DNA from: Stercorarius parasiticus
Lineage: Eukaryota > Chordata > Aves > Charadriiformes > Stercorariidae
Length of the DNA: 64,000 bases
Direction of reading: 5' to 3'
Assembly: GCA_013396915.1 (NCBI GenBank)
Contig: VWZL01002562.1
Span: forward strand, 375,068 to 439,067
The position numbers and the translations under genes were made by a program. This document shows positions 13,904 through 26,065 of the stretch, piece after piece; the first letter of the stretch is position 1; the number at the start of each line of letters is the position of its first letter. The notes under the pieces were generated by a model, which made no database searches, was not told the DNA's origin, and saw only the letters and a program-made list of their open reading frames with translations.

Positions 13904-13990
13904 TAAAAACTAAAACAAAACACAAAAAACCCAACCAACAAAAACCCCCCAAACCAACCAATGAACCAAACAAAAAAACCCCAACACACC
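13904..13990. repeat. A-rich simple repeat with CC/CCC spacers
   Basis: Runs of A4-A7 alternate with CC, CCC or C6, giving units like CCAACCAAC and CCCCAAAACC. On the minus strand this yields an artefactual Gly/Phe/Trp-rich open frame, which should not be read as a protein. Confidence 0.8.
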
Positions 13991-14679
13991 AGAAGACTGG
14001 CAGAATGAAACAGATCTAAAATGCTAGAAAAGTTTAAAGTTTTTTGACTAATTGCTAACATTTTTAGCTGGGCAATGTTCAGCTGTGCCTTTCCTATGCA
14101 GCCTATATACAAGTGATGACAGTACTGATTGCAGTAACTGATTCTCCACCTTATTTTCATATATCACAAACAGCATTTTGCAATCAAAATATACATAGCA
14201 GACAAGACAGTATCATTCCTCATTCTAAATACAGTATTATGCATAACAGTCTCTGAAGGGTGCTCTGTTCATATAGAATACTGTTCACATTGCCTGTCAA
14301 GTCTAATCACTTCATTATAATTTAAAGTCTATTTAACGTAACAATGGGACACTGTTCCACACAGTGACATCTGCATTCAACTCTTTTCAGGGAACCGCCG
14401 CAATTCCAAGCTTCGGTCTAGTCTAATTGTCCTTCTATCATTTAATGTATTAAAATTTAAAATGACTGTGTCCCCTACATATTAGAGAATTTTCTTGACT
14501 GATTACTGTTAAAATGATTTTAAATTTCTCTTCTCCATATGTTTGCTAAACACGTGGCTGGAAAGCAAACCTTCATTAAAAGTCCATCCTCAGCCCTAAG
14601 AGTTCTGAAGTCACATACTGGCATGCACAACAGGTGAAGAACAAACATCAAGTGCGTGCCTTGGACATTTGATATTTAA

Positions 14680-14775
14680 CCCTATCTTTTTACCCAAGGA
14701 AACCCAGGTTGCACTTGGTCACAAATGAAATAAGTTGGTGAATGGAAACCAGACTGGCATCAAGAATCTGAAATT
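14680..14775 (-). mobile_element. Possible MIR-type SINE remnant, minus orientation
   Basis: The plus-strand reading 'tttttacccaaggaaaccc', then 'cacttggtcacaaatgaa' and 'agttggtgaatggaaaccag' resembles the reverse complement of a MIR 3' half (fraction of 'attttacagatgaggaaact', 'aaggtcacacag', 'agtggcagagc'). The match is short and diverged. Confidence 0.4.
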
Positions 14776-15055
14776 TAAACGAATGAAAGGAACATTGAGA
14801 AGGCCACTAATGCACCTGCTTTATACAATGCAATTAAGCAGAACAGAAACTTACCCAAAAACATGCTATAAATCTAGTGGATAATACCCTTTTTCTTCCA
14901 ACTGTTTTAACTTATAAACATCTTTTATCCTGAAGGTAGACTTGAAAAAAAAGCATTTGATTTGACTTTTTTCTTCATCTGCTCAGTTTTAGATAAGGTC
15001 ACGTTAGGTGTATGAGCAGACCTGTTCTTAGCAACTCAGGCTTCTGTCTGTGGTG

Positions 15056-15071
15056 AGTAATAATAATAATT
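15056..15071. repeat. Short (TAA)n microsatellite
   Basis: About five TAA units in tandem. Confidence 0.8.
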
Positions 15072-16160
15072 CAGAATTTATATGTTTTGCCTAGATAAAT
15101 TTGAAATAACCTGCAGCTGGAATTGGCTACAGCAGATATTGGTCCGGCATGGCTCCTTCAAGAAGTGCTTCAGTGAGAAGGAGGTGTGTATAGCTAGCAC
15201 TATTCTCCCCTTGAAATCTCCTCAGTGTTTCCATACAAACTGAATTGTCCTTTGTTAAATGCAGGCAATTAAGGATGATTCATATAAAAAAGCAAGATCT
15301 GACTCTGCACAATTACATTCTCCTTTCAAGATAATACACACTTGCATATTAGTTCTAAGCATCATTTTAAGGACGTAAATGACAAGAAAATTAAACTAAG
15401 GATACAGCAGTGACATTTGTCATTGATTTTTACTCTCTGCACAGAATTGTCATTCAATTCATTACATGAAGTCTCTGGCTTCATGTGTTTGACAGCAAAA
15501 CCAGAGAAGTGTGGGAGTAAATGTGGATCTCCTTTGTCATGTGTAGCACACTGAAAAGAATGAAGTTCCAGGTAAAGATTTTTATTTTTTTTTTAAATAC
15601 CAATTATCAGAAACAAGTGATGGCAATTACCACTGGTAATTTAGTAGATCTTAACTTGCTGATCTGTACAGCAGTGAAATGAATTTGGACAATTTCTGTG
15701 ACTAGTTAAGTCAAAAAACAAAAATAGCTAGCTGCTATGATTTCTCATTGGTCTTGTATAGGACACTCACATGCGTTGCACTGCCAAGATCTTAATACAG
15801 ATCTTAGCCAAGGTCTACAGAAATCCAAAAAGTTATGCTCAATGTTACTCTTTTGAAAGCATCTGGGCTCTGACCTGGGGTCCAAATTAACTGCAGCATA
15901 CTCTTTACAAAGTGTTGACATGGAGACATTACTTAATTCTTGTACAGCAAGGGTGACTTGTATGGATCATTTAGGACTGTCAAAACAGACTGTTCTGTGA
16001 CTAAGGACTTGCTCCACATGAGCTGTGCTTGCAGTATCAAATTATTGGGGAAGAAACCATGAGCCTATTGCTCATCCATTTGGGGACCAGGTCAATTTAA
16101 AATCCTATAACGCAAAAATAATGTACTTTTCAAGAAGAAAATATTTCATTGAAATATTAC

Positions 16161-16188
16161 AAAAAAAAGGGGGGGAAAAAAAGAAAAG
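16161..16188. repeat. Purine homopolymer tract (A8-G7-A7)
   Basis: All-purine run of A, then G, then A. Tracts of this kind are prone to slippage and sequencing error. Confidence 0.8.
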
Positions 16189-16339
16189 TGAGTCGGTAGT
16201 AAACATGCTGGTCAAACAAAAGAACAACAACTAGTTATGCCAGTGCTTATTTTAGGGAATCATTTTCCTTTGCATTAATTTTGAAATTAAGCAGTTCATT
16301 TATCCATATTTGGTCTCCACCCAGGAATAACAACCCTCC

Positions 16340-16412
16340 ATGCTGGTAAATCCAAGTATATTCCATTAGTTCTGATGCTATTGTAAAAGCTACTGACAGA
16401 GTGACTAAATTC
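16340..16412. repeat. Possible old fold-back repeat of amniotes
   Basis: The block 'gctggtaaatccaagtatattccattagttctgatg...' resembles an old amniote repeat whose copies read like 'ggtgtaaatcaggagtaactccattgacttcaatgga'. The match is weak. Similar blocks occur near 31.38 kb and 61.52 kb. I do not know a secure family name. Confidence 0.3.
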
Positions 16413-16905
16413 AGAACAAGATGTAGGGAGTGGACAGGTACTTAAGAGCAAATATTAGAGTCAAGACTGAAAATGTTTATACTTGTTAAAGGGCAGAAAA
16501 AGGATAATTTAATTGTTTGCAGTTTGTTTATGAGAGGAAAATAGCTGCAAAGAAATAGCTTAATATATGTAAATGTGTCTTACAAAAGAGGAGGCTCTGC
16601 CATCACCGTTCTCTGTAGCTGGTCAGTTCTCAGTGTCAGAAACCGCAAAGCACAGGTAGGAAGCTGTTCTCCCCTCCTGTGGCGAATGCACAACTCTCCT
16701 GCTAACAGTTTCCAGGCAAACGCATATGAGCAAAGGATCATTTTGAAGTATAGATAGAATACTTTTGCTTGAAGAGCTTACCAGATTTTAATATAAGAAA
16801 GAAGGTGCTTGGCAAAGTGACTAAAAGTGGCAGCTCACAGAACAGCCTGGAAACTAGCATGTTTACTGAATATCAGCAAAAATTTTGATAAGTCAAGATT
16901 TTAAC

Positions 16906-16924
16906 AAAAAAAAAAGGGGGGGGN
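16906..16924. repeat. A10-G8 tract ending in an undetermined base
   Basis: Ten A are followed by eight G and then a single N at 16924. The N marks an unresolved consensus position at the end of the G run. Confidence 0.95.
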
Positions 16925-17635
16925 TATAAATTTAGATTAACACTGAATGCCAGCATGTAAATAAGTAGATCATTTCAGAAGAGGTCAGGTTCAAAAGCAG
17001 TGGCAATGGGAAACCTAACATGAACATAGAAGACAGCTATAGTAAGGCTACCAATGAAACATAGTAAAAGTGACCTAGTGAAGATGTCTGCTTTAACAGA
17101 GGCATCTTTCTTTCAAGGAAAATCTGCTGGAGAAGTACCTTTTAGAATGCTCCACTGTTAAACCGTATATCAAATACGGCCCACGATCACAAACCAACAA
17201 ACCAAACGGTATTTTGTCAACACAGCCTTGGGATGTGTAATATTTGAACACCGTTTTCTCATAGAAGTCCCCTACCTAAAGAAGAGAGTAATTCTGTGAG
17301 AAAACTTAGCCCGCTAAGGAATATGAAGGAGTAGTTATACATTCAGAACACCATATGAAATCAGTTTAGTCATCTTGATAGCTTCTGCCCTTCATAGCCA
17401 TGGTGTCTGTGAAGAGGAAAAACAGCAGCTAAACTTCTTGACTAAAGGAAAAAAAGCCATAGAAACACAAGACTTTGGTAATTTTGCTGACTGATACCAG
17501 GGAGCCTGTTACACCTGCACAAATGTCAGGGAGGAGAGGTCAACGATTGAAGCATTTCTGCTGGGATTTATTGACTTTGGAGAGAACAATCTGACAGACT
17601 AGCTGGTTGATGTGATGTTTTGGTTTTCCTCCCAG

Positions 17636-17801
17636 AAGATCCAGGCTGTTGATGATGCTTTGACAGTGGAGTTAACTGAACTCAAACACAGCTCTGCATT
17701 AAATCCTCCAAACAAGAAATCTGAGTGGCTTGAAATGCCACTTGGCACACATGTATTCATCATACCCTGTGAAAGTCTTCAAAGGTCAAAATTCCTTGTA
17801 G
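17636..17801 (+). other. Exon-like block, unproven
   Basis: A pyrimidine-rich tract ending in TTTTCCTCCCAG precedes 166 bases that stay open from the first base (phase 0) and end in TGTAG before GTATGC, a fair donor. A CTGAC branch-like motif lies about 40 bases upstream of the acceptor. The translation begins KIQAVDDALTVELTELKHSS and runs 55 residues plus one base. I recognise no protein family in it, and no partner exon is visible. Acceptor-donor pairs around an open stretch of this size are expected by chance in 64 kb, so it is only a candidate, and could equally be decayed repeat sequence. Confidence 0.15.
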
Positions 17802-18204
17802 GTATGCTCAAAGAGTATACAGACATTTGCTAGAAACAATTTCATTTTGCTTACTAATTCAGATGTTTTGTTGTTTTTGTTATCCTTAAGATATCCACTC
17901 CTATTGCATAGTTTAAATCGCACAGATTAGTTAGTGACATGGGTCAATACTTCCTTACGGATACAGCACAGATCTAATCATAGTCTTTGTTTCCTGTTGT
18001 AAGACAAAATGAACATCATTTTTCTATGTGTTCTGGACTATTAAGTTGCCTATAAAGCACAGCTGGATAAAAATGAAAACTTTCTTCATGTTGCCTTTTA
18101 ATGGAAATTTGATGTTTCATTTCTAAACAGATATAGTATACAGACTACATAAAATGGAGCTAACAACACCTAGATGTGAAGTTCAAACAGCTCTATCTAC
18201 ACAA

Positions 18205-18790
18205 TTTTTGACAGGTGTTTATCCCAACTGTATTTTGCAATCTACAATGATAGAGATTCTCCTTAAGTAATCTATTCCAGTGAGTAATGATCAGCATTTT
18301 ATAAAGTTTTAAAATTGCTAAATCTGGAATTCTCTGTTGTTTCTTGCCCTGTTTGTTTGCTTAGAGCAGTATGTTCACTACCTTCCTCTTATAAACATTT
18401 ACACAGGTATTGTCTCCCCTCAGGCATCACTTCTCCACACTAGACATCGCACCATACTTCAGTAGTTCCTCAAAGGTCACTGACTTCCAGATTTCTAATC
18501 TGTATTCTTCTCAGGACTCTAGTTGGTCCCTATTTTTTGTGATAGATCTCTCTCAATTTTGGACACAGTACTCTGTCAAAGAGCAGTATTGAATACAGCA
18601 GTAAAATATCTTGTATGGGTATTAGATGACACTCCTGTTGACGAATCCCCTATTTAATATGCTCCTTTCTTGCAATAAGCTGAGGATCATTTGATTTGCA
18701 CAGATCAGTGTCTTACTACCATTCTTTCTGTCTTTGGTTCTTGCTTTGTTAGGGAACTGCAAGTTCTCCATCAGTCACTGTCTTCCTTAA
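18205..18790 (-). mobile_element. Old CR1 LINE fragment, minus orientation
   Basis: Read on the plus strand, the block follows the reverse complement of CR1. ATGATAGAGATTCTCCTTAAG then CTATTCCAGTGAG fall near 18250. TTATAAACATTTACACAGG then TGTCTCCCCTCAGGCATC lie near 18390-18428, followed by CTCCACACTAGACATC and CTCAAAGGTCACTGACTTCC. TTTTGGACACAGTACTC is at about 18556, and ACACTCCTGTTGACGAATCC near 18630. This is the RT 3' end and 3' UTR side of the element, heavily diverged, with the pieces in the expected order. The left end lies close to the element's 3' end; the right end fades out near 18.8 kb. Confidence 0.8.
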
Positions 18791-19655
18791 ATTTGTTGCT
18801 CATGGAAGCTTAGCTATTCAAATCCAGTTAATAAAATTCTGAGGTTTTGAGCTCTACTCCCTTGAGGTTTACTTTCTTACTCTTCTATCTATCATAAAAT
18901 CTCTTCACAACAACCCTTTTCTTCTCTCCATCTTCAGTCTCTGTCAGTTCTTCCTAACACATCACAGTCAAATCAAGAACTGCAAATCAACTCAAGTTTC
19001 AAGTCCACACAAGTACTGAACATTTGTTGCTCACAAACGGCCGTATTCATCCACTCTTTGCATTAGTTGTTAACGCCTCAACGGGCTGCATCCCTGCTGT
19101 CCCTCTTCTTCCCCTTTTATTGTCTTCAGCTAATGTACCTGCCTCTGATCTAGATCTCAGAGCGAGTTAGCTCTGTATTTCTTGATACCTCAACATTGAT
19201 TTCAACACCTGCCAGTTTCAGAAGTAGCATTAAGCCAGGGAGCTGCCTGGAAATCATTCTCTACCTCCGTAAGTCCAGAGGAGCTGCCCAGCTAGTCACC
19301 CATTCTCCAAACTGCATCTTCTTTTCACTCTTGAATATGGTATTGAAAAGAGCACTAGGACCAAACCTGACCATTACACCTCATCCCCATAGTCCCAATC
19401 ACGTGTAGCAGGTCTCCACAGACCTAAACATGAACTGGTGTCTATTTTTCATGCAGTTAATTTTGCTAGTCTCTTACTTGTGGCTCCAAAATGGTGCTCC
19501 ATAAAGACTTTAGGATGTTTGTGAACTATGATGCCAAGGACTGAGTTTCTTTGCTTTTGAAAAGACCCGTGAAATTAACAGGACAACTACTATTTAGTTT
19601 AGCCATCTAAACTATTTCCAAAGTTTTCCAAAGAATGTTGTTCTCTCTTTAAATA

Positions 19656-19687
19656 GGGGGAGGAAGAAAAAAAGAAAAAGAAAGAAT
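19656..19687. repeat. Purine tract (GA-rich)
   Basis: Uninterrupted purines of the form G5AGGAAG followed by A-runs split by single G. Confidence 0.8.
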
Positions 19688-22600
19688 TTCACTGTTCCTT
19701 TGCCTACCTACATAGTGTGAGTGTTGTTGTACTTCTGACCCCTTCCCCTGGAGTAGACACAGCAACACCCAGAGATGCAAAAAGGGAAAACCAAGCATGT
19801 GATTTCAGCTGTACCTATCCACTGCTACTAGATACCAAAAAATCCTCTGTTAAGAGAGAGAAGTAGAGGTTCTGTTTGGCATGGCATTAGAGGGATAAAC
19901 AAAAGGCAAAACATCCCAAAGTGCAGCTGAACAGCTCTTTTAAACTCATGGTGTAGCCATTTAATCAGAAAACAGCTGGGATGGAAAATCTGATGTTTCT
20001 TGGCAGCCTGTGTAACATTTTCTTCTCACTGGTGAAAAGTATGATCCCAAGTGTTTATAATTAGGCAATAATTAATCAGGCATACAAGCACCTCAGCAAA
20101 TGACACAAAGCTTCAACATCTCTGAACATTCCTTCACTACTTTCTGCTTTTTCCAAAGTACACTGTGAAAATCAAACTCCAAAAGTTAAAGACTGAGAGG
20201 CTGCCAGGTGGGACGAGGAAGTTCATAGCACCAGTCAACAATAGCATTGAAACGTGTGTGCATTTCTGCTCTACAGCTAATCCCGAAGGGGAAGATACAC
20301 ACACACTATGGCTTAGTAAGATTTTGCAGTTTGAAGGAGGATATGACAAGGACACATAAAAAGAAAGGCACTCCAGTGACTAAGTTCAAGTGCAGATTCA
20401 AATGGGTCAACTTACTTCAAGATTCAATTTAGTTTACCATGAAGGGAGAGCTACCTGCCAGTCTGCACTCAAACCTTTCCAGAGATCAAAAGGGCCCAGA
20501 AGTCGATTTTTAGTTACAGTTCTTGGAATGAGCTACAGTACATTTCATTGTGCTTGTGTCAGGAGATACAGTTCAAAAGCTAAGTGGCAGTAATGGCTTT
20601 TCTGTAGTTGTCTCTTCCGTCCCATTTTCAGTACTTTCTCAACACTCAAAAGACCACCGCAAAGGTAATGGTTGACACTGCCCACATTCCATCAGCCTGC
20701 ATAAAAGAAATATTTTCTTTTAAGCTTGCCCAGTAAAAAATATGCCTGTCAAATCAGCTCCAAAGTACAAGAGAGGATGAAGGGGCAGACCACAACTGCC
20801 ACTGAAGATAATGACAAAAGATCAAAATATGAAAATTCATCTTTTGACTTAAAGGATAACCGTCGTTGGGATGACAAAATATTCAAACTATTCAAAAACC
20901 CTTCTCCCTTTGCTGGAATAGTATCTCCATTCCACTTAGAGCTGTGGGCAGATGGAACTTTTGTCTTTTCTACCTTTTTTTATAACATTTTCATGTTACC
21001 TTTTATATGACTCACAGACAGAGGAGGAGCGTGCCAATGGGATTAAAACCTCCATGGCTGTGCTGTACAGGTCATTTCCATTACCTCTTCCATTGATCTG
21101 CAGTAAAACCGACCCAGCATGATGGGAATGGGCAGGCTGGCAGCCAGAGAGGTGGCCTAAGATTAGGCTGCTTTCAAGTACAAAGTCAAGAAAGGAGGCT
21201 TTGAAGATCTTTTTTAGCAATTGCTGTTTCTAACCATTAAATGGCTTTTGCCACTTTTCAGAAGTTTTGGTGATATCTTCTGGTGACAGGTAGGTGCCCT
21301 TTGATTTGCTTATAATTTTGGTGCTTTATTTTAGGGGGCAAGGACATGTAGCCTGAAAAAAACGAATTTCATTATTGAGTCTTTAGGAGATTTGAAATCA
21401 CAGAAAGATGGGTAATGATTTGGCTTTCAGCCTTTGCAAGGAAATTCTGTATTGTCATTTGCATCCCAAGGGAAGCAGCTGGGAAACAGAAGTGACAGAG
21501 ATTGTGCTTGCTCTGATAACTATATTTTTTGGCTCCAACACAGCCTGTAAGCAGGCTCTTAAGTTAGTTGTCATCCAGCGAAAATGGTTTAAGATTTTTC
21601 TACCTTGCTGTCAGTTTATCAGTGAAATGTTGACAGTTACAGACCTTCATCTACAAGCTTTATGTCTGTAACTACTCATCCTTAATAATCAACTCTAATG
21701 CTAGTTTGCTGTCACTCCTTCATTCACAGTAACAAGAAAAGAGAACACGGTCAGCACAGCTGTCCCCAGTACATGCGAGATGCAGTGCAAAGGCAGTAGC
21801 AGAGACACCCCAGTGAAATCTGTGACTACAAAAACCATTTAATGAAAAATCTTTTGGATCACGTTCATGCAAGAAGTACCAAAGTGCACTGTAAAACAGC
21901 TCTGGAGGCAGAAATACCTACTTTAAAATACTGTACTGTAAAATACAATAGAACAGGTACAGCACAGGGCACTGATAACCAGCTTCCCTTTTCGGCCTCT
22001 TGGACTATCATCTTTCAAAGCAGACACAGAAATATCAGCTATTGGGATTGTCAGTTAAAACTGAGATGTTAGAAAATGAAATTCTTCCCTCATCTACAGG
22101 TATTACAGAGCAATTCAGCCAAAACAAAGGAAATTAGGCAAGATCTCTTGTAATGCCTTGATAAGCCCCCTCCCAACTCAAATAAACACACCACACTACT
22201 TCTTCACTAGTACTGCCTTTAGCAAGGAAAGGTGTGTAACACAAAGCTTTCTACAGACTGCATTAGAAACAATTGCTGTACAATATTTAATGAAAATGCC
22301 TTCATCTTTATCCAAGTCTGGTGGCATGAGAGTAGCTTTGCTAAAACTCAGATTGTCTTTGTCAAAACAGATACAAAAATTGTAGTTCCACACAGTCAAA
22401 ACCCAGCACACTGGTTGCTTCACATTCCTGAAATGTTATGAGTTACAGAGGCATATAAAATGCCTTTGCATTTACCATGAGTGAGCGTGAACTTGCAATA
22501 ACCATCCTCCCAAACAAGTAGATGACTAATTTGACTGGTGTCAAAATCTTGTTTTTATACCAAGCATTTCATTCCAACACTCACAAATGCCCATGGTGCC

Positions 22601-23330
22601 ACTGAAACAGAACCACTTTTGTGGCAGACAGTGGCAACTAAAAACACATCATACAACATTTGAGGGAAATAAAATGTTGGCAAAGATAATGTTGTCAAAG
22701 CTCTATTTCTGTGAAAATTGCTCTGGGAACTTTCAAGTGCATTTCAAGTACATGCAAGTATTTTCAATTTATGTAGTTTCAACTACATAAAGCAGAGACA
22801 AGACCTCAAGATGGTATTTTCAATTTTCTTCTTCATTCATCCTAACAAACCACTCTTTCCTTAGAATAAACTGAATAATACTTGTTTGTACTTTGTCTTC
22901 TCCAATTCACTCTTAGGACCAGCTGCTATACATAAAGCTGAGGAGGAACTAAAAGTATTTTCTAAACATTTGCTTAACTTCAGTGAGACTTTGACCCAGA
23001 GAGAGGTGGAAATAACAAAGTTGTTCCTCGTTCACTGATGTGAATATATATGGTAGGAGTGCTGAAACAGTTGTGCGCAACCTCCATTTTGGACCAAGCT
23101 CTGACATAAGTCAATAGAAAGTGCACACTCAAGTGCATACAGAAATGAAAATATAATCTTGCCATTTGAAAATTAATCAAAGCAGATAGTTATTCTATAA
23201 CCTGAATCTGGAAAGAGATTTAGAAGCAAATAGTAAATTGGCTGAAAGATGCATCTTTAAAGGAAAGGAGGAGTGTCAGGATAACAAAAGATAACATGAC
23301 ATAAAAAGGCCACTTAAGAATATAGCAAAA

Positions 23331-23351
23331 TTTATTGCAAGTTTATTGCAA
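23331..23351. repeat. Short direct duplication
   Basis: TTTATTGCAA occurs twice with one base between. This is probably a local replication slip. Confidence 0.7.
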
Positions 23352-24303
23352 AACAACTGGAGATGCCCAACAATTCTTCAATTCTTCTATTTGATCATTC
23401 CACCCACTGCACTCAGTGGAGTCAAACCTGGTTATCAAAGAGCACATCTGTGTCTAATACTTAGTGAATAAATCTTTTTAGCTAGGAAAAAAACTGCCGA
23501 CAAAGCCTTTTGGAGAATATGGAAAAGAGGAATGAATACTCACCAAGTAAAAATCTTAAGTTCTTTCTAAATCACATTCTGTTGGAACGAGTAATGTTGA
23601 ATAATTATCTCTACTTGGTCACAAAAAAGCATAAACAAAAACCGAACAGACTCCAGGAAACAAGATCACTAGTTTTCCATATGCTATATGTGTTGGTATT
23701 GTACTTGAGCTGCTTCTTTTTACAGCTGCTAACACTTTTCAGAAGGGCTGTGACTTCTCACTCTGAGCTATTGTCTTCCTGCTCTGAACACACAGGCTCT
23801 ATGGTGATTAGGCCTGGACAGGACAGCAGACTATGTGCAAAAGCGTTTCTTTGGGGAAACTGGTATCTGGTGAAGATATCTAATATAAACAACATTTAAA
23901 GACGTGACAATGTCCCTCTTGGATCTTCAGTGTTATCCAGTTTCACCAAGTTGCCAAGAAATGCTATTAAAATTTGGCAGAAGCGTGAAGAAGCACTATA
24001 GCGCCATGTCTTGTGTTCGTGACAGTTTTAGAGTGCAACAGGCCTCCTTCTGATGTTGCTTATGATGACAGAAATCCAGTAACATCAGAGGAATTCTTCC
24101 TGCTTTGCAGCCATCTAAACAAGTCAAAACAGGCTTAACTTTACACTAAAAGATATGCTTAAAGTTATTTCACCACTTTCTAGGGTGGGATCACCCCTTC
24201 TGAAATTTTGTTGATTACTTCAAAAAACTGTTAGAACTGGAAAACTCAAGTCCCCTAATGCAAAATGGAGTGCTACCAGCAGTCTTATGTGCGGAGTTGT
24301 TGG

Positions 24304-24320
24304 TTTTTTTTTTTTTTTTT
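24304..24320. repeat. Poly(T) run
   Basis: Seventeen T in a row. No element with a matching poly(A) tail is recognisable on the minus strand next to it; CR1 does not use poly(A) tails. Confidence 0.9.
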
Positions 24321-25827
24321 ATAAAATGAAATATATTTTATAATTTTGAATGGTACATGTGCAGGTAACAGTAGACACTCAGAGACCTGACAATAATGAG
24401 AAGCATGTTCCCACACCCATTTGCAGGCTTTCCAATGACCAAGCTGTGGTCAAGGATTTTGACAAGAGCCCAGATGTAAGCTAACAGCAACAATGAGGGT
24501 GATGGTTAAAACAGAAATTTGTGTCTAAAAACCCAAAGAGAGAAAATTCTATCTAAATACATTTTCTAAGCAGTTCAAGATTTAATTCAGATACACTAGA
24601 CTAGGAATTAAACACAGCTGGCTAAAAGGTGCGTTTTCTATAGTTAAAATCAAGAAGCTTTCAATATAAATTAAGGTATAGATACTTACTTACAGGAAAT
24701 AACTCCTACAAAGCAAAATGTAAGAATTACAATGTAGCAAGTTGACACAATAGAACCACAAAACTACAGGAATATGGATGATAGCAACAGATATATAGAT
24801 TCATCTCAAAACAATGAAAAAGTAACCACAAAGCACCCAACATGTAATAAGAGATGCAATCAGAAGTGGTCTGGGGAGGGGAAAAAAAAAAAGAGATGAA
24901 GAATTTATAAGAGTTAAAAATCTTGGTATTGTAAGTAAAAAAAACTGCAAAAACACACCTGAAAGTTGGTAATTTGGAAGGGAAAAAATATTCCTCATGA
25001 TCTAATATCTACCTGGTGATTTACTTGTATGACGGGAGCTTAGTTAAAAGATAAGTAAATTCATGTCAACAATACATATGCATTTTTCTGGATTTATATA
25101 ATGTTATTATTAAACTAGGTAGACTTCATTAAAAATGTAAAAGTTAAAATTCTACAAGTAATACAATCTATTTCTCCTGCTGAATTTCTCTGCTCTCCCT
25201 CCCAGGAGTTAATTGTTTCTGTGACTAGTCAAACAAGAAGTAACGTGTCCTGTATATGTTAGCCAGTTGCTGAGTCTTATATAAATGAATTTACGGTATC
25301 TTGAAAATTGTTTTATTCCTTAATAAGGAATAAATTGATACGAGAATAAATCCAGACAAAATGCTCAGAAAAGGTGAAAGAGATGTTTTAAAGGCTAAAT
25401 AAGTGTATGACCTCTGAAACAAATCTATGATACACACACTAGAAATTTCTCTAGAAATAATGATTTAAAACCTAATAAATAAAACACTGGACTATTTCCT
25501 TTCTCACCACTTTTGCTGGTGGGATTATCAGTCCTCTACTACCCTCCACCACCAATTTCTTTCTTTGTACTTCTATTTACTTCAGTAACTTAAGCAGAGA
25601 AACACTGAGGATTCCTGTACAATTTTATGAGCCAGCTGGGCACACAATCATACGCATCAGCAAAATTAACAGCACCATCTCCATTGACAGAATAATTTGT
25701 AAAAGGTGTGTGAAGACTATGGTGCTCATCCTTACCCCTGTGTATGTTCTTAACCAGAAAACAGGGATCTACTAGCTAAGAATATGAAGCTCACTGTAAT
25801 TCTAAACTTTGTCTAAGTTGGTCATAC

Positions 25828-26065
25828 CTGTGAGAGACCTACAACAATAACTGAGAAGCAGTATAATCCATGAGCTGAAACATCGGTTCCAAGGCCTTTC
25901 GGTAAGCATGTTTTTCTGGAATATCCCCTTAGAAATGTTTTCTTTAAGTTTGTTAAAACAAGTGAGGCCTGACCACCCTCTTATGTCTTGTTTGATTGGT
26001 TTCTTTCCAAGTATGACATGATCCCAGTCCATATGGTTTAAATTAGGGTGAGGCGCTTTGCAATG
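25828..26065 (-). other. Exon-like block on the minus strand, unproven
   Basis: On the minus strand, a strong pyrimidine tract (CTCTTTTTTTTGTCACAG) precedes 238 bases that remain open and end at CACAG before GTATGACC. The open frame extends upstream to an ATG at 26227 with G at -3 and G at +4 (141 codons in all). Exon translation starts HCKAPHPNLNHMDWDHVILG and contains a hydrophobic stretch near its end. I recognise no family. The donor is weak, there is no visible partner exon, and chance remains the likelier explanation. Confidence 0.15.

Larger units (their letters stand above)
13991..18204. other. Mostly unique non-coding stretch
   Basis: This stretch contains simple repeats (15.06, 16.16 and 16.91 kb), a possible old MIR remnant near 14.68 kb and one exon-like block (17636-17801) described separately. 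No gene can be built from it. Confidence 0.5.

Noticed and set aside
13897..14160. Gly/Phe/Trp-rich minus-strand frame
   Set aside because: The composition comes from the A-rich, CC-spaced simple repeat at 13904-13990 on the opposite strand.
18860..19440. Continuation of the minus-oriented CR1 or a retroviral fragment
   Set aside because: The sequence is rich in C and T, but I could not line it up with CR1 order beyond about 18.8 kb, and no LTR, primer-binding or polymerase motif is visible.
23510..23899. 129-codon plus-strand frame with a hydrophobic middle
   Set aside because: No family resemblance, and no acceptor, donor or promoter context that would set it apart from chance.
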